Below, one piece after another: positions 36,254 through 45,589 of a stretch of 64,000 nt of DNA. The position numbers and the translations under genes are program-made. Below the pieces are notes generated by a model. It searched no databases and had not been told where the DNA came from. It saw only the letters and a list, made by a program, of their open reading frames with translations. The DNA lies in assembly GCA_027491085.1 (NCBI GenBank), contig JAIXWW010000006.1:25853-89852 (forward strand), in the 5' to 3' direction. The stretch is from Bacteroidota bacterium. Lineage in GTDB: Bacteria > Bacteroidota > Bacteroidia > UKL13-3. Each line of letters starts with the position of its first letter. Within the stretch, counting starts at the first letter, position 1.

Positions 36254-36287
36254 AGAGGCCAGAAGCTAGAGGCTAGAGGCCGAAAGC
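36254..36287. repeat. AGAGGCCAGAAGCTAGAGGC-type repeat at the end of the DUF1599 gene
   Basis: Degenerate 7- to 9-nt units (AGAGGCC, AGAAGCT, AGAGGCT). Its right part supplies the final codons SASSL and the stop of the DUF1599 gene on the minus strand. Confidence 0.6.
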
Positions 36288-36811
36288 TTAATTAAAGCAA
36301 AAACAGAATAATTTATCATATCCATTAAGTTGCTATCAATTCCTTCGCTGGCTATGGTTTTTCCTTTATTATCTAAAATTTGTTTCATACGCTGAATGCG
36401 CATTAATTGCATATCAGTAAAGGTGGTAACCAACATATCGCGCCAAACTTCGCCATAATCGTGGTTTTTTTCTTCCATCAAGGTTTTGGTTTGTGATACA
36501 TATTTATCGTAAAGCATAGCAATGGTTTCTTGTGGTAAATCCATTTGTTTGTTATCAACCAATTCTAATTGAATTAAACCCATAATACAATAATTAATAA
36601 TGCCCATAAACTCAGGTTCAATACCCTCGTTTACCTTCATGGTTCCATTATCTTCAATGGTTCTAATACGGTTAGCTTTTATATAAATTTGGTCTATAAT
36701 ACTACTAATACGCATTATGCGCCACGAAGTACCATAATCTGCATTTTTATTTATAAATACTGCTCTACATTTCTGTATTACAGAATCGTATTGAGTTGAA
36801 GTTTTGCTCAT
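36266..36811 (-). CDS. DUF1599 domain protein
   Basis: A 181-residue protein made of two similar halves, each with K-N-x-D-Y-G-x-x-W-R (FINKNADYGTSWRIMRISSI; MEEKNHDYGEVWRDMLVTTF) followed by basic helices and an E-G-I-x-P-x-F/L-M-x-x-I-N-Y segment. That pattern defines DUF1599, related to MazG-like or nucleotide-binding helical folds; the function is unknown. It is divergent from folP, a common Bacteroidota arrangement. The last five residues come from repeat DNA. Confidence 0.85.
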   Translation of the reverse strand: MSKTSTQYDSVIQKCRAVFINKNADYGTSWRIMRISSIIDQIYIKANRIRTIEDNGTMKVNEGIEPEFMGIINYCIMGLIQLELVDNKQMDLPQETIAMLYDKYVSQTKTLMEEKNHDYGEVWRDMLVTTFTDMQLMRIQRMKQILDNKGKTIASEGIDSNLMDMINYSVFALIKLSASSL

Positions 36812-36855
36812 TCTGTTTTTTAAAAATTATTTATAAAACCTATTTTTATATTGCG

Positions 36856-36885
36856 CAAAATTAAACCTACATCTCACATTGCAAA
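36856..36885 (-). promoter_or_regulatory. Promoter of the DUF1599 gene
   Basis: TTTG (36885-36882), 18 nt, TAATTTTG (36863-36856) on the minus strand. It overlaps the 5' end of folP, so transcription of the two divergent genes may interfere. Confidence 0.55.
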
Positions 36886-37724
36886 CATTTAAATCTAAAA
36901 AATATATTAATTGTAAAGGAAAATTGGTAAACCTTGAAAAACCTGCTGTAATGGGTATTTTAAATATTACCAACGATAGTTTTTTTGATGGAGGCAAACA
37001 CAATTCGGTTGATAATGCGCTTTTTCAAACTGAAAAAATGCTGAACGAGGGTGCTACTTTTATAGATATTGGCGCACAATCTACTAGGCCAGGAGCTGAT
37101 ATGATAGGTCAAGAAGCCGAATTAAAAGCCGCTATTCCTGTAATTGAAAAACTAGCTGAAAAATTTCCTGAAATTATTATCTCCATTGATACTTTTAGAG
37201 CCGAAGTGGCCCAACAAGCCATAGCCGCAGGTGCTGCTATGATTAACGATGTATCTGGTGGAGAAGATGACCCAAAAATGTTTGAAACTGTAATTAACTT
37301 AAAAGTGCCATATATTTTAATGCACAAACAAGGCGATTATAAAACCATGCACCATAACCCCACTTATCAAAATGTGGTTACTGATATTATGAACTATTTT
37401 ATTCCAAAAGTAGAGTATTTAAAGCAAAATGGTGTAGCTGATTTAATTTTAGATTTGGGGTTTGGGTTTGGCAAAAACTTAGAGCATAATTACGAATTGC
37501 TTAGTAAAATGGATAGATTCAAAATATTTGAATTACCAATTTTAGTAGGAGTTTCTCGCAAAAAAATGATTCAAAATGTAATAGAAGCTGATGCACAACA
37601 CGCACTTAACGGCACTACTGTAGTTAATACCATAGCCTTGATGAAAGGCGCTAAAATACTGCGCGTTCATGATGTAAAAGAAGCTGTTGAAGCAGTGAAG
37701 ATAATGATGCAGTGTAAATGCTGA
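36879..37724 (+). CDS. folP: Dihydropteroate synthase
   Basis: A 281-residue TIM-barrel enzyme joining p-aminobenzoate to dihydropterin pyrophosphate in folate synthesis; the sulfonamide target. Motifs are VMGILNITNDSFFDGGKHNS, FIDIGAQSTRPGADMIG, IISIDTFRAEVAQQA, MINDVSGGEDDP, LDLGFGFGKNLEHNYELL and VGVSRKKMI. The TTG at 36879 is taken as the start because the next Met (residue 25) lies inside the first conserved strand. Confidence 0.94.
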   Translation: MQTFKSKKYINCKGKLVNLEKPAVMGILNITNDSFFDGGKHNSVDNALFQTEKMLNEGATFIDIGAQSTRPGADMIGQEAELKAAIPVIEKLAEKFPEIIISIDTFRAEVAQQAIAAGAAMINDVSGGEDDPKMFETVINLKVPYILMHKQGDYKTMHHNPTYQNVVTDIMNYFIPKVEYLKQNGVADLILDLGFGFGKNLEHNYELLSKMDRFKIFELPILVGVSRKKMIQNVIEADAQHALNGTTVVNTIALMKGAKILRVHDVKEAVEAVKIMMQCKC

Positions 37725-37760
37725 ATTATGAATTATGAATGTTGAATTGTAAATTGCGTT
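37723..37760. repeat. Low-complexity TGAATTATGAAT repeat after folP
   Basis: Tandem GAATTATGAATTATGAATG followed by TTGAATTGTAAATTG. The same unit precedes aroK. Confidence 0.65.
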
Positions 37761-37818
37761 TCTAAACTTGAATTTAAAATCTCTAAATCATCAAGTCGTA
37801 AATCTCTGAATTAACTAA

Positions 37819-38622
37819 ATGGAAATTTTAACCTATAAATTTAACTGGATAAACCTAGTAGATTTGGTGCTAGTGCTATTAATTAGCTGGCAGCTATTTG
37901 TTAGGGTTAAAGGCAGTTTGGCATTCAATATTATGATTGGATTGCTAACGCTTTATGCCTTTTGGTGGGTGGTTAAATATTTTGAAATGCCCCTTTTAGA
38001 AACCATTTTAGGTGGTTTTGCCAATTTTGGTGTAGTGGCGGTTTTAATTGTTTTTCAGCAAGAAATAAGGCGTTTTTTATTAATCATTGGGCGAAATTCA
38101 TTTTTAGGCGAAAACAAAAAATGGTGGAATATTTTTCCTTGGAAATGGAAATTAGATGACCCTGATGAACTTGATTTTGAAACCATTGTAGATGCATGTC
38201 AAGTATTAGCAGAAACACATACCGGTGCAATTATTATTTTCCCAAAAACAAGTGAAATGCGTTTTTTAGCAGCCAGTGGCGAAACCATTGAAGCGAATAT
38301 TACCAAACGTTTAATTTTAACTATATTTAACAAAACCAGTCCATTACACGATGGTGCTATGATTATAGCCAAAGGCAAAATTAAAGCTGCAAACTGTGTA
38401 TTACCAGTTAGCGATAACCCTGATTTAATTAATAAATTTGGATTGCGCCATTTATCGGCTATTGGAATTACAGAACAAACAGATGCTATTTGTCTAGTTA
38501 TTAGCGAAGAACGTGGTTATATTAGTTTTGTAAAAGAAGGAAAAATTACCGAAGCCATAGATAGAGAATTACTAATTGGGCTACTAAACTTAGAACTAAA
38601 ACCGAAGGTAAAATACGAGTAG
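37819..38622 (+). CDS. cdaA: Diadenylate cyclase CdaA
   Basis: A 267-residue membrane protein that makes c-di-AMP from ATP. Three N-terminal hydrophobic segments (residues 10-85) lead to the DAC domain with LHDGAMIIAKGKIKAANCVL and GLRHLSAIGITEQTDAICLV. The DGA motif is intact. The second motif, usually RHR, reads RHL, so one triphosphate-contacting Arg is replaced by Leu. It follows folP by 94 nt, as in many Bacteroidota. Confidence 0.92.
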   Translation: MEILTYKFNWINLVDLVLVLLISWQLFVRVKGSLAFNIMIGLLTLYAFWWVVKYFEMPLLETILGGFANFGVVAVLIVFQQEIRRFLLIIGRNSFLGENKKWWNIFPWKWKLDDPDELDFETIVDACQVLAETHTGAIIIFPKTSEMRFLAASGETIEANITKRLILTIFNKTSPLHDGAMIIAKGKIKAANCVLPVSDNPDLINKFGLRHLSAIGITEQTDAICLVISEERGYISFVKEGKITEAIDRELLIGLLNLELKPKVKYE

Positions 38623-38772
38623 ATTATTACCGATTATTGAATTGTTTACATACAAACCAACTATAAATGGTTTGTATGTAATTTAATTATTGTTTCGTAA
38701 AAAAAACAAAATTTTTTACGGCATTTTTAACTGACAATAAAAATACTCCCCAAGTTAATTCTCAAAAACTAA

Positions 38773-40589
38773 TTAATATTCAATTTCCAATTCAAGCAAT
38801 TGACGAAGTGTAGCTAAATCGGGATTTTGTTCTACCATTTTGTTAAACTTATCTTCCACAGAAAGCGATTTTGTTTCAGGAATTAAGGTGGAATCCACCT
38901 CAAAATCTAAATTTATTTGGGTGTTTTTTAAATTAATTCTAAAATATTGCAACGCGTTTAATCGATGCTCTTCACATAAACTCCTTTCATGGTTACTGGC
39001 AAGTACCAAGGTTATTTTATGGCTATCGTTTTTTAACTTACGCTCTTTTAAAAAACTTAAACTACCTTTATTTAACTGTACCACAAAATCAACCCAAACA
39101 CGGTTCATATCTGAATCTGAATAATATTCATCTTTACTGGTATCTTCAACTTCGAGAATTTTTTCTTCAGTTTCTTTTTGAGTTTCTTGGATTTCGTTTT
39201 TAAGTTTTTCTGCTATTTGCTCTTTCATTTGAGCAATTGAATCTCCTGATTTTTTACCAAATAAACCTCCAATTTTTGGCATTAGAGGAAGGTTATTTGA
39301 AATGACTTTATTTTCAGGAAGAGCAATTGGCTGTTCCTGAACTATAGCAGAAGTAATGGCGGGTTCAGTATTTACTGGTGTATTAACAATAGATGGATTG
39401 TCAATGGGTTTATTTTCAGTAGTTACTGTTGGAGTTGAATCCGAAAAATCAACTATTTTTTTTTTAAGTCAACACCACTATTTTGTAGGTTGATATAAGA
39501 TTGGATATGGCTTAATTTCATTAAGCACAGCTCTACATGTAACCGGGCATTTTTCGATGCCTTGTAGTCAAATTCGCATTTATTTAAAATATTCAATGCG
39601 TTCAACATAAGTGCTAAATTGCAAGCTTTGGCTTGTTCTATAAATTTAATAGCAACAGATTGAGATACTTCTAATAATTTTACAGTATCAGGATGCTTGC
39701 AAACCATTAAGTTACGGATGTGTTCGCTAAATCCGCCAACAAAATGTAATGCATCAAAGCCATTGTTCAATATTTCATCAAACAATAAAAGTAAACCTGC
39801 TAAATCTTCATTTAAAAGAAGGTTTACGGCTTTAAAGTAATAATCGTAATCAAGGATGTTTAGGTTATTGATTACATCTTGATACTTGATATTGGTTCCA
39901 CTAAAACTAACAATTCTATCAAAAATAGAAAGTGCATCACGCATGGCTCCATCAGCTTTTTGAGCAATTACATGTAACGCATCTTCATCGGCAGTTATAT
40001 TTTCTTTTTCACAAATGGCTTTTAATTGTTTAACCGCATCTTCAATTTTAATTCTATGGAAATCGAATACTTGACAACGAGAAATAATGGTTGGAAGTAT
40101 TTTATGTTTTTCAGTAGTTGCTAAAATAAATTTGGCATATGGAGGTGGTTCTTCTAATGTTTTTAAAAATGCATTGAAAGCGTTTGCACTTAACATGTGC
40201 ACCTCATCTATAATATAAATTTTATAAGTAGCGCCTTGCGGAGCATAACGCACTTGGTCAACCAAGGCTCTGATATCGTCAACTGAGTTATTGCTGGCAG
40301 CATCTAATTCATATATATTAAACGATGCATTGTTATTAAAAGCATTGCAGCTACCGCAATTATTACAAGCCTCTAAATCGGCAGTTAAGTTGGTACAGTT
40401 TATAGTTTTAGCTAACAAACGTGCCGAGGTAGTTTTACCTACACCACGTGGACCACAAAATAAAAATGCGTGAGCTAAATGCTTGTTTTTAATGGCATTT
40501 TTTAATGTTTGTACTACATGGCCCTGGCCAATTACAGTATCGAAACTAGCCGGACGGTATTTACGGGCCGAAACCACAAAATTTTCCAT
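38773..40589 (-). CDS. dnaX: DNA polymerase III tau subunit, read through a -1 slip
   Basis: The clamp-loader gene. The gamma frame (40589-39453) ends TTA-A9-TAG. In the -1 frame at the ten-A run (39465-39456) the reading continues without a stop as IVDFSDSTPTVTTENKPIDN, a Pro/Thr/Asn linker, into MPKIGGLFGKKSGD, then a folded end (MNRVWVDFVVQLNKGSLSFL, NKMVEQNPDLATLRQLLELE) of the kind found in tau C-terminal domains. With one base re-read, the sum is 605 residues. T. thermophilus (transcriptional slippage at A9) and E. coli (ribosomal -1 shift) make tau and gamma in similar ways. The alternative is an assembly error in a homopolymer. Confidence 0.75.
39453..40589 (-). CDS. dnaX: DNA polymerase III gamma subunit (unshifted product of dnaX)
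   Basis: 378 residues containing the AAA+ ATPase core and clamp-loader collar. Walker A is FCGPRGVGKTTSARLLAK, a four-Cys zinc site follows (CTNL...CNNCGSC), Walker B is IYIIDEVHMLS and the sensor 1 region is FILATTEKHKILPTIISRCQ with the SRC motif. The stop TAG comes immediately after the ten-A run, so the truncated gamma form would be released there, as in known dual-product dnaX genes. Confidence 0.9.
   Translation of the reverse strand: MENFVVSARKYRPASFDTVIGQGHVVQTLKNAIKNKHLAHAFLFCGPRGVGKTTSARLLAKTINCTNLTADLEACNNCGSCNAFNNNASFNIYELDAASNNSVDDIRALVDQVRYAPQGATYKIYIIDEVHMLSANAFNAFLKTLEEPPPYAKFILATTEKHKILPTIISRCQVFDFHRIKIEDAVKQLKAICEKENITADEDALHVIAQKADGAMRDALSIFDRIVSFSGTNIKYQDVINNLNILDYDYYFKAVNLLLNEDLAGLLLLFDEILNNGFDALHFVGGFSEHIRNLMVCKHPDTVKLLEVSQSVAIKFIEQAKACNLALMLNALNILNKCEFDYKASKNARLHVELCLMKLSHIQSYINLQNSGVDLKKK
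39456..39465 (-). other. dnaX: Ten-A slippery run in dnaX
   Basis: On the coding strand GAC-TT is followed by ten A and then TAG. The zero-frame codons TTA AAA AAA AAA TAG stop; a -1 slip gives ATA GTT GAT and a frame open for 227 codons. A run this long can slip either in RNA polymerase or on the ribosome. Confidence 0.75.
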
Positions 40590-40672
40590 GCCTGCAATTA
40601 ATTTGATTTTTTCGACATAATAAAATTAAACTGCTATTTGTTGATAAATTGATACCTCAGGTGTGGTGTAAT

Positions 40673-40812
40673 GTATGATTTGGGATCTGTAAGATGTGAG
40701 AAGTGAAATGTGAGATGAGAGATGGAATTTGAGGAATGGGCAATAGGCAATTAGCAATAGACAATAAGCAATTACTGAAGCTACAATCAACAATATAGCA
40801 ATTCAGCAATCT
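40673..40812. repeat. Low-complexity repeats upstream of dnaX
   Basis: The 250-nt gap between dnaX and the porin gene holds GTGAGAAGTGAAATGTGAGA-type units and then AATAGGCAATTAGCAATAGA-type units. No gene or promoter consensus was seen. Confidence 0.55.
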
Positions 40813-40839
40813 ATAAATCGAAAATCAACAAATCAAAAA

Positions 40840-42720
40840 TTAATTATACATCCTCCATCTTACGCCTATTCTTAAGGTTGATAATGGTAATGGATAATTG
40901 GGGGTGCTGTAGAATCCTGTTGATTTAAACCAATCTTGGTTAAGGTGTTCGTATGAAGCAAAAATTACCGCATGGCGAATTTCACCACATAAAAACACAT
41001 TAATTAATGGATAATTACCAATTTGCTTTTGGTCTTGCAGGTAAAATCCTCGTGTAGCAGGATTATAGGCTTGTGCATAAAAAGCCGTGTTATAAAATGC
41101 ATCAAAACCTAATTGTAAATTCAATGCCTTTTTAAACATAACTTGTTGGAAATAGTAACGCAATACAGCGCCAAATTCCGGCAAACGAACAAAATCTTCA
41201 GTGCTTTTTTGGTACAAAATTTTATTATCAAAATAAAATTTCCAAAGTTTGAACACTTTTTGCAGTTCAATAGTTTGAACTAATGCTACATTACTGCTTT
41301 GTTTAGGAGTAGCATCGGTACCAAAATAAACCCAATTAGCCAATATATTCTGATTAAAGGTTAGTTTAAAGTTGTTTTTTAGAGTGCGTGTTTCAATACT
41401 TCCATGCCAATTACTTACATTTATTTTATTGAAATTTTGATTATCCCAATTAAATTGATTGCTTTTAAAAAAAGTAAAAGTATAATCAGGCGTGTACAAA
41501 TTATTAAAAATTCCACCACTAAATATTAGCCAAGGAGTTTTGTAGTTAATATCTCCAATTAATTTCAAATCATTTTGGTTATAACCCAACGGTGAATAGG
41601 CGCCATTTGCTCTGAATGAAATTCCATAATTTTTAAAAACTTCACGTTCAATGGTTCCTTCAAAAATTACATTATTAAAACTTCGCTTATTGGTTTGCAC
41701 ATCGGTATTTACAAATTGATGGCTTGCCGCTAATTCAATAAACCGCATTTCATTTTTTCTATCGGTATTATAAAGTGTGTAGGCAAATTTGTTGGTAATA
41801 GTTTGCGAAGTAACCGAATCAGTAAAAGTTTTTATTAATCCATTAGGAAAAATAACACTATTAGAATCGCCATTAACACGCAAATAATATACCTCATCTT
41901 CTGCTTTTAAAGTATGGCTAAAGTGACCATAACTAATGAACTTTTCAATGGTATCTTCTTTATTTATTTCTGTTGTACTTTTACCATAATAAAAATACTG
42001 CTTCAAATAAAAACTTCTGTTTCTAAACCCATTTTCTGAATTACTTAAATTACTGTTTCCTGTTTTATTTGTACCTGAAAGTGCCTCAAAACTCGAATCG
42101 CTTTTTAACCCACCACTTTCTTCATTATATCCTAAGTTCCAAGTTAAATTAGCCAACATAGCATATTTTGCGTTTTTTGACTGATAATAAGTGAATGCTT
42201 GTGTAAAATAAGCTCCATTTCTTTGGCGCACAAAATTACCTGTAGATGTTAGCCTATGGTAATCCACACCAATCATCCATCTTGGAGTAACATTAATTGC
42301 TAGTTTAACCTTTAAGTTAACCGTTTCTACACCGCCTTGCACATAAGTAATATCCGTTATCGGTGACTTTGAATTATAATAAATTCTTTCTTCAGGCTTA
42401 AAAAAGTAACTGTTCCAAGGATTTTGAGTAAATCGATATCCAAAATTTCTATTAGCATCAAATATCAAGGATTGCCCTGCAGAGCCAATATTTCCCATAT
42501 CTTGAAACAAACCATACTTATCATACATAGGGTGAAAAATTTCGTTTTTAGTAATGCTAGTATCTAATATCACCCATTTTTGATGTCTATCTATTTGTTT
42601 TTCTGAAATAACAAAAGTGGTAATTGGACTGGTAAATATACTTGTATCAATCTGTGCAAAAATATTTTGCGAAAAAATAATGCTAAGTATGACTAAAATA
42701 TATTTAAAAAATTGTTTCAT
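40840..42720 (-). CDS. Putative outer-membrane porin (Porin_10 type)
   Basis: A 626-residue exported protein with a signal peptide (MKQFFKYILVILSIIFSQNI, cleavage after FA) and a long region of alternating aromatic and polar residues typical of beta barrels, ending LSTLRIGVRWRMYN with a C-terminal aromatic-rich strand. The early segment FGYRFTQNPWNSYFFKPEER and ITDITYVQGG is that of the Bacteroidota putative porin family. Substrate unknown. Confidence 0.8.
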   Translation of the reverse strand: MKQFFKYILVILSIIFSQNIFAQIDTSIFTSPITTFVISEKQIDRHQKWVILDTSITKNEIFHPMYDKYGLFQDMGNIGSAGQSLIFDANRNFGYRFTQNPWNSYFFKPEERIYYNSKSPITDITYVQGGVETVNLKVKLAINVTPRWMIGVDYHRLTSTGNFVRQRNGAYFTQAFTYYQSKNAKYAMLANLTWNLGYNEESGGLKSDSSFEALSGTNKTGNSNLSNSENGFRNRSFYLKQYFYYGKSTTEINKEDTIEKFISYGHFSHTLKAEDEVYYLRVNGDSNSVIFPNGLIKTFTDSVTSQTITNKFAYTLYNTDRKNEMRFIELAASHQFVNTDVQTNKRSFNNVIFEGTIEREVFKNYGISFRANGAYSPLGYNQNDLKLIGDINYKTPWLIFSGGIFNNLYTPDYTFTFFKSNQFNWDNQNFNKINVSNWHGSIETRTLKNNFKLTFNQNILANWVYFGTDATPKQSSNVALVQTIELQKVFKLWKFYFDNKILYQKSTEDFVRLPEFGAVLRYYFQQVMFKKALNLQLGFDAFYNTAFYAQAYNPATRGFYLQDQKQIGNYPLINVFLCGEIRHAVIFASYEHLNQDWFKSTGFYSTPNYPLPLSTLRIGVRWRMYN

Positions 42721-42814
42721 TGTTTTGTTGATTTTGCTAAAATTCGGATTTACTAACTTTAATATCTAGCCAAAAAACATACCAATTAATTCGCAAGCAT
42801 GAATTAACTAATTT

Positions 42815-43567
42815 TTATTTTAATAGATTCAAAGGTATTTTCAAATCAATTTGACCTTCGGCATAACTGGTAATTTCATAAGGATTATAAGTAAAAACCA
42901 AGGTATCGTTTAGTAAACCGTAATTACTGTTTAAACTAAATACGTTTTTTTCAAACCAATATCCTTGATCGTTAATTGACTTAGTGCTATCAATTTGTTT
43001 CAAGGTATAAAACTGTTGTTTTGCCAATTGCTCTAATTTTAAAGTGTCCTCCACCAATTCGTTAATAGAAACTCGCTTACCATTGGTAGCATCAAACACA
43101 TGGTACAAAGTAGCATAATTGCCATGAGCACCGCCTGTGTATTCATAATTTTCGTTTTTTAGTGTTACATATTTTTCGTTATGAAATGCAACAGCCAATT
43201 TTAGATTATAGTCGTAAGTAAGCGGAAAATCAGCTTCGTTAAACTCTGAAAAATCGCGTAAATAATCTTGATAAAAACTATCTGATTCAGCTTTAACCAA
43301 TTGCTTTAAAACGTTAATTTTGCTTTCATGTTCAAAAAATGTTTTACCAATAAAAGTATTGATTGAATCAATTAATTGTTGGTTTCCCTCTTCAAAAATT
43401 GGAATACTTGCCTCAAAAGTGCAGCTTCGTGAGCTATCTCCAGCAATTGGAAATTGCGTATTTGCAATTTTAAAATCACTAAATTTAAGCTCCTTTGGTT
43501 TTTGATTACAAGCCGCAACCAAAACTAAAAGCGCTATTGATAAAACCGAATTAAGCTTTAGTTTCAT
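42815..43567 (-). CDS. DUF3298/PdaC-like lipoprotein
   Basis: A 250-residue lipoprotein (lipobox LVAAC within SIALLVLVAACNQ). The ATG at 43567 begins at the signal peptide; an earlier in-frame Met at 43600 is unlikely. The segment YEYTGGAHGNYATLYHVFDA with TNGKRVSINELVED is the signature of the DUF3298/DUF4163 (PdaC/RsiV-like) fold. Some members are anti-sigma sensors or deacetylase-associated domains; here the role is unknown. Its first 17 nt overlap the end of dapA. Confidence 0.78.
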   Translation of the reverse strand: MKLKLNSVLSIALLVLVAACNQKPKELKFSDFKIANTQFPIAGDSSRSCTFEASIPIFEEGNQQLIDSINTFIGKTFFEHESKINVLKQLVKAESDSFYQDYLRDFSEFNEADFPLTYDYNLKLAVAFHNEKYVTLKNENYEYTGGAHGNYATLYHVFDATNGKRVSINELVEDTLKLEQLAKQQFYTLKQIDSTKSINDQGYWFEKNVFSLNSNYGLLNDTLVFTYNPYEITSYAEGQIDLKIPLNLLK

Positions 43568-44423
43568 TGAAATGTTTTTTGATGGTTTCAAAAGCACCAT
43601 TATTTACAGGCACTAATGGTAAACGAACTACATTTTGGCAAATACCCATTAAGCTTAATAATGCTTTTATTCCACCAGGATTTCCATCTAAATAAATTGA
43701 TTTCATTATATCGTACAATTCAAAGTGCAAAGTACGAGCAGTTAAAATATCGTTATTCAAAGCAGCGCGAACCATATTAGAAAACTTTTTAGGATAAGCT
43801 TGACCTATAACCGAAATTACGCCTGTCATACCCATCGACATAAAAGGAACGGTTAAATTATCATCGCCACTCACTACCGAAAAACCAGAAGGTGCCTGGT
43901 GGATTAAATCCATAAATTGTTCTGCGTTACCGCTCGCTTCTTTTACAGCTATAAATTTGCTGCTAGCTTTAGCTAAGCGCAAAGTAGTATCAGCTGCCAT
44001 GTTACTCCCCGAACGACCAGGAACATTATATAAAATAATGGGCTTGACGCTAGCTTCAGCCACTTTCATAAAATGTTGGTAAATGCCTTCTTGGCTTGGT
44101 TTGTTGTAATAAGGACTAACCGAAAGTACAGCATTGTAACCAGTAAAATCAAACGATTTGATATAATCAGTTAACTCAGCAGTATCGTTTCCACCTAAAC
44201 CAGCCACACATTGCACTCTGCCCTTCACTTGTTGTTGAATAAATTGATAAACCTGCTTTTTTTCGTCTTTACTTAAAGTAACGCTTTCGCCAGTGGTTCC
44301 TAATGCTACCACATACTCCACTCCTCCTGCAATTACGTACTCAATTAAGTTTGATAATGCATCAAAATCAATGGAGAAATCGGCTTTAAAAGGGGTTACT
44401 AATGCTAATCCTGTGCCTTTCAT
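43551..44423 (-). CDS. dapA: 4-hydroxy-tetrahydrodipicolinate synthase
   Basis: A 290-residue TIM-barrel aldolase that condenses pyruvate and aspartate semialdehyde, the entry to lysine and diaminopimelate. It has ALGTTGESVTL, the Tyr of ILYNVPGRSG, and the Schiff-base Lys in FIAVKEASGN. The end overlaps the next lipoprotein gene; the methyltransferase gene lies 32 nt upstream. Confidence 0.95.
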   Translation of the reverse strand: MKGTGLALVTPFKADFSIDFDALSNLIEYVIAGGVEYVVALGTTGESVTLSKDEKKQVYQFIQQQVKGRVQCVAGLGGNDTAELTDYIKSFDFTGYNAVLSVSPYYNKPSQEGIYQHFMKVAEASVKPIILYNVPGRSGSNMAADTTLRLAKASSKFIAVKEASGNAEQFMDLIHQAPSGFSVVSGDDNLTVPFMSMGMTGVISVIGQAYPKKFSNMVRAALNNDILTARTLHFELYDIMKSIYLDGNPGGIKALLSLMGICQNVVRLPLVPVNNGAFETIKKHFNETKA

Positions 44424-44455
44424 GGTTTAATCAATTTGTTAAGTTTTGGGGTTTA

Positions 44456-45229
44456 TTATTTGTGTGCTATTAAGTAAATATCCCAAGTTTTATCCAAGTT
44501 ATCTTTGGTTAAATAAAAATCTTGAGTAGTAATTTTTAAAGTATCGTTATTGGTTTCTTTTAAATTTTTACGCATAAGGCTGGTTAAAAAATTATAAGGA
44601 GCCACCAACCAATTAGCAGGAACCAATTTGTGTAAACCCAATGGATCGAACATTAATATGCGTTTGGCCCATTTGGAGTTATCATCATAATATTTATTTA
44701 CAGCTTCATTGCCTTGCAAACCTTGCAATTCAATTTTAGAAAACACACTTGATGCTTCTTTTTGCATTTCGTCAAAAGTATATTCATGCACATGGAAAGG
44801 ATTACGCGCAATGCTCATTTTTACATTTGGAGTAGTGCAAATAAAAACACCTCCTGGCTTTAACACACGTTTTACATCCTCCATAAAGGCTTTGCGTTGT
44901 TCAATATGTTCAATAAATTGAAATGCGGTTACTACGTCTACACTTTCTGTTTCTAAAGGAATGGGCGGAACCTTGCCTGCTTTAAAAGTTAAATTGGTTT
45001 TAGCAGCATGTTTTTCTCTTGCATCGGCTATGGTAACTTCGCTGTAATCAACACCAATGGTACTAATGGTAAAATCGGCTAAATACTGAGTTCCGTATCC
45101 ATCAGCACAGCCAATATCGGCAGTATTTTTATTAGTTATATATGGTTTGGCAAATTCGTAAGCATAAAAACATCTTTGAACTGTTACATTATTGCTATCC
45201 TCAAAACTAGGTCTTTCTCTATCAAACAT
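44456..45229 (-). CDS. Class I SAM-dependent methyltransferase
   Basis: A 257-residue protein with SAM-binding motif I ADIGCADGYGTQYLA, the acidic residue in TIGVDYSEVTI, and the post-motif VDVVTAFQFIEHIEQRKAFM with GGVFICTTPN. Family relatives methylate many small molecules; the substrate is unknown. It is first of a three-gene run with dapA and the lipoprotein. A near-consensus TACTTTCG lies at 45262-45255 but without a matching -33 element. Confidence 0.86.
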   Translation of the reverse strand: MFDRERPSFEDSNNVTVQRCFYAYEFAKPYITNKNTADIGCADGYGTQYLADFTISTIGVDYSEVTIADAREKHAAKTNLTFKAGKVPPIPLETESVDVVTAFQFIEHIEQRKAFMEDVKRVLKPGGVFICTTPNVKMSIARNPFHVHEYTFDEMQKEASSVFSKIELQGLQGNEAVNKYYDDNSKWAKRILMFDPLGLHKLVPANWLVAPYNFLTSLMRKNLKETNNDTLKITTQDFYLTKDNLDKTWDIYLIAHK

Positions 45230-45589
45230 TCAATTGTTACTTTTTTTGAAGGAGCGAAAGTAATTATTTTATTTAAAATATTGATGGTGTAAAAACCTAA
45301 AAATTGCTAGTGTAATATAGCATAACAAAGACCTGATTTTTCAGTTTTTAAAAAATGATTTATGCGCGATTTAGCCTAAAACACAAACTTTAGGCTCTAT
45401 TGTTTTAACACAAATATTCAATCTAAACTACTAATATACAGTATTTTAAAACAAACCTACAAACCATTTCAGCACGCAATGTTTATTTTGATTTTAATCA
45501 TTGCAAGGCATTGAAGCTCAAAAAGTGCTTTTATAAATCAAAATAAAAAATACTTTCGCATTATATTTATTTAATATAAAACTCTGAAT
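45230..45589. other. Intergenic region between the methyltransferase and pckA
   Basis: 360 nt without a gene. It holds a perfect hairpin AGCCTAAA/TTTAGGCT (45373-45380 with 45389-45396, 8-nt loop) about 195 nt before pckA, and the pckA promoter candidate at its right end. No other structure was recognised. Confidence 0.6.
45528..45558 (+). promoter_or_regulatory. pckA: Candidate promoter of pckA
   Basis: CTTT (45528-45531), 19 nt, TACTTTCG (45551-45558); one mismatch in each box. The start would be near 45565, 25 nt before the ATG. Confidence 0.45.

Noticed and set aside
38773..39282. A separate 169-residue gene starting MPKIGGLFGKK
   Set aside because: The frame continues upstream without a stop to the ten-A run of dnaX, and its end looks like tau, so it is best seen as the tau tail.
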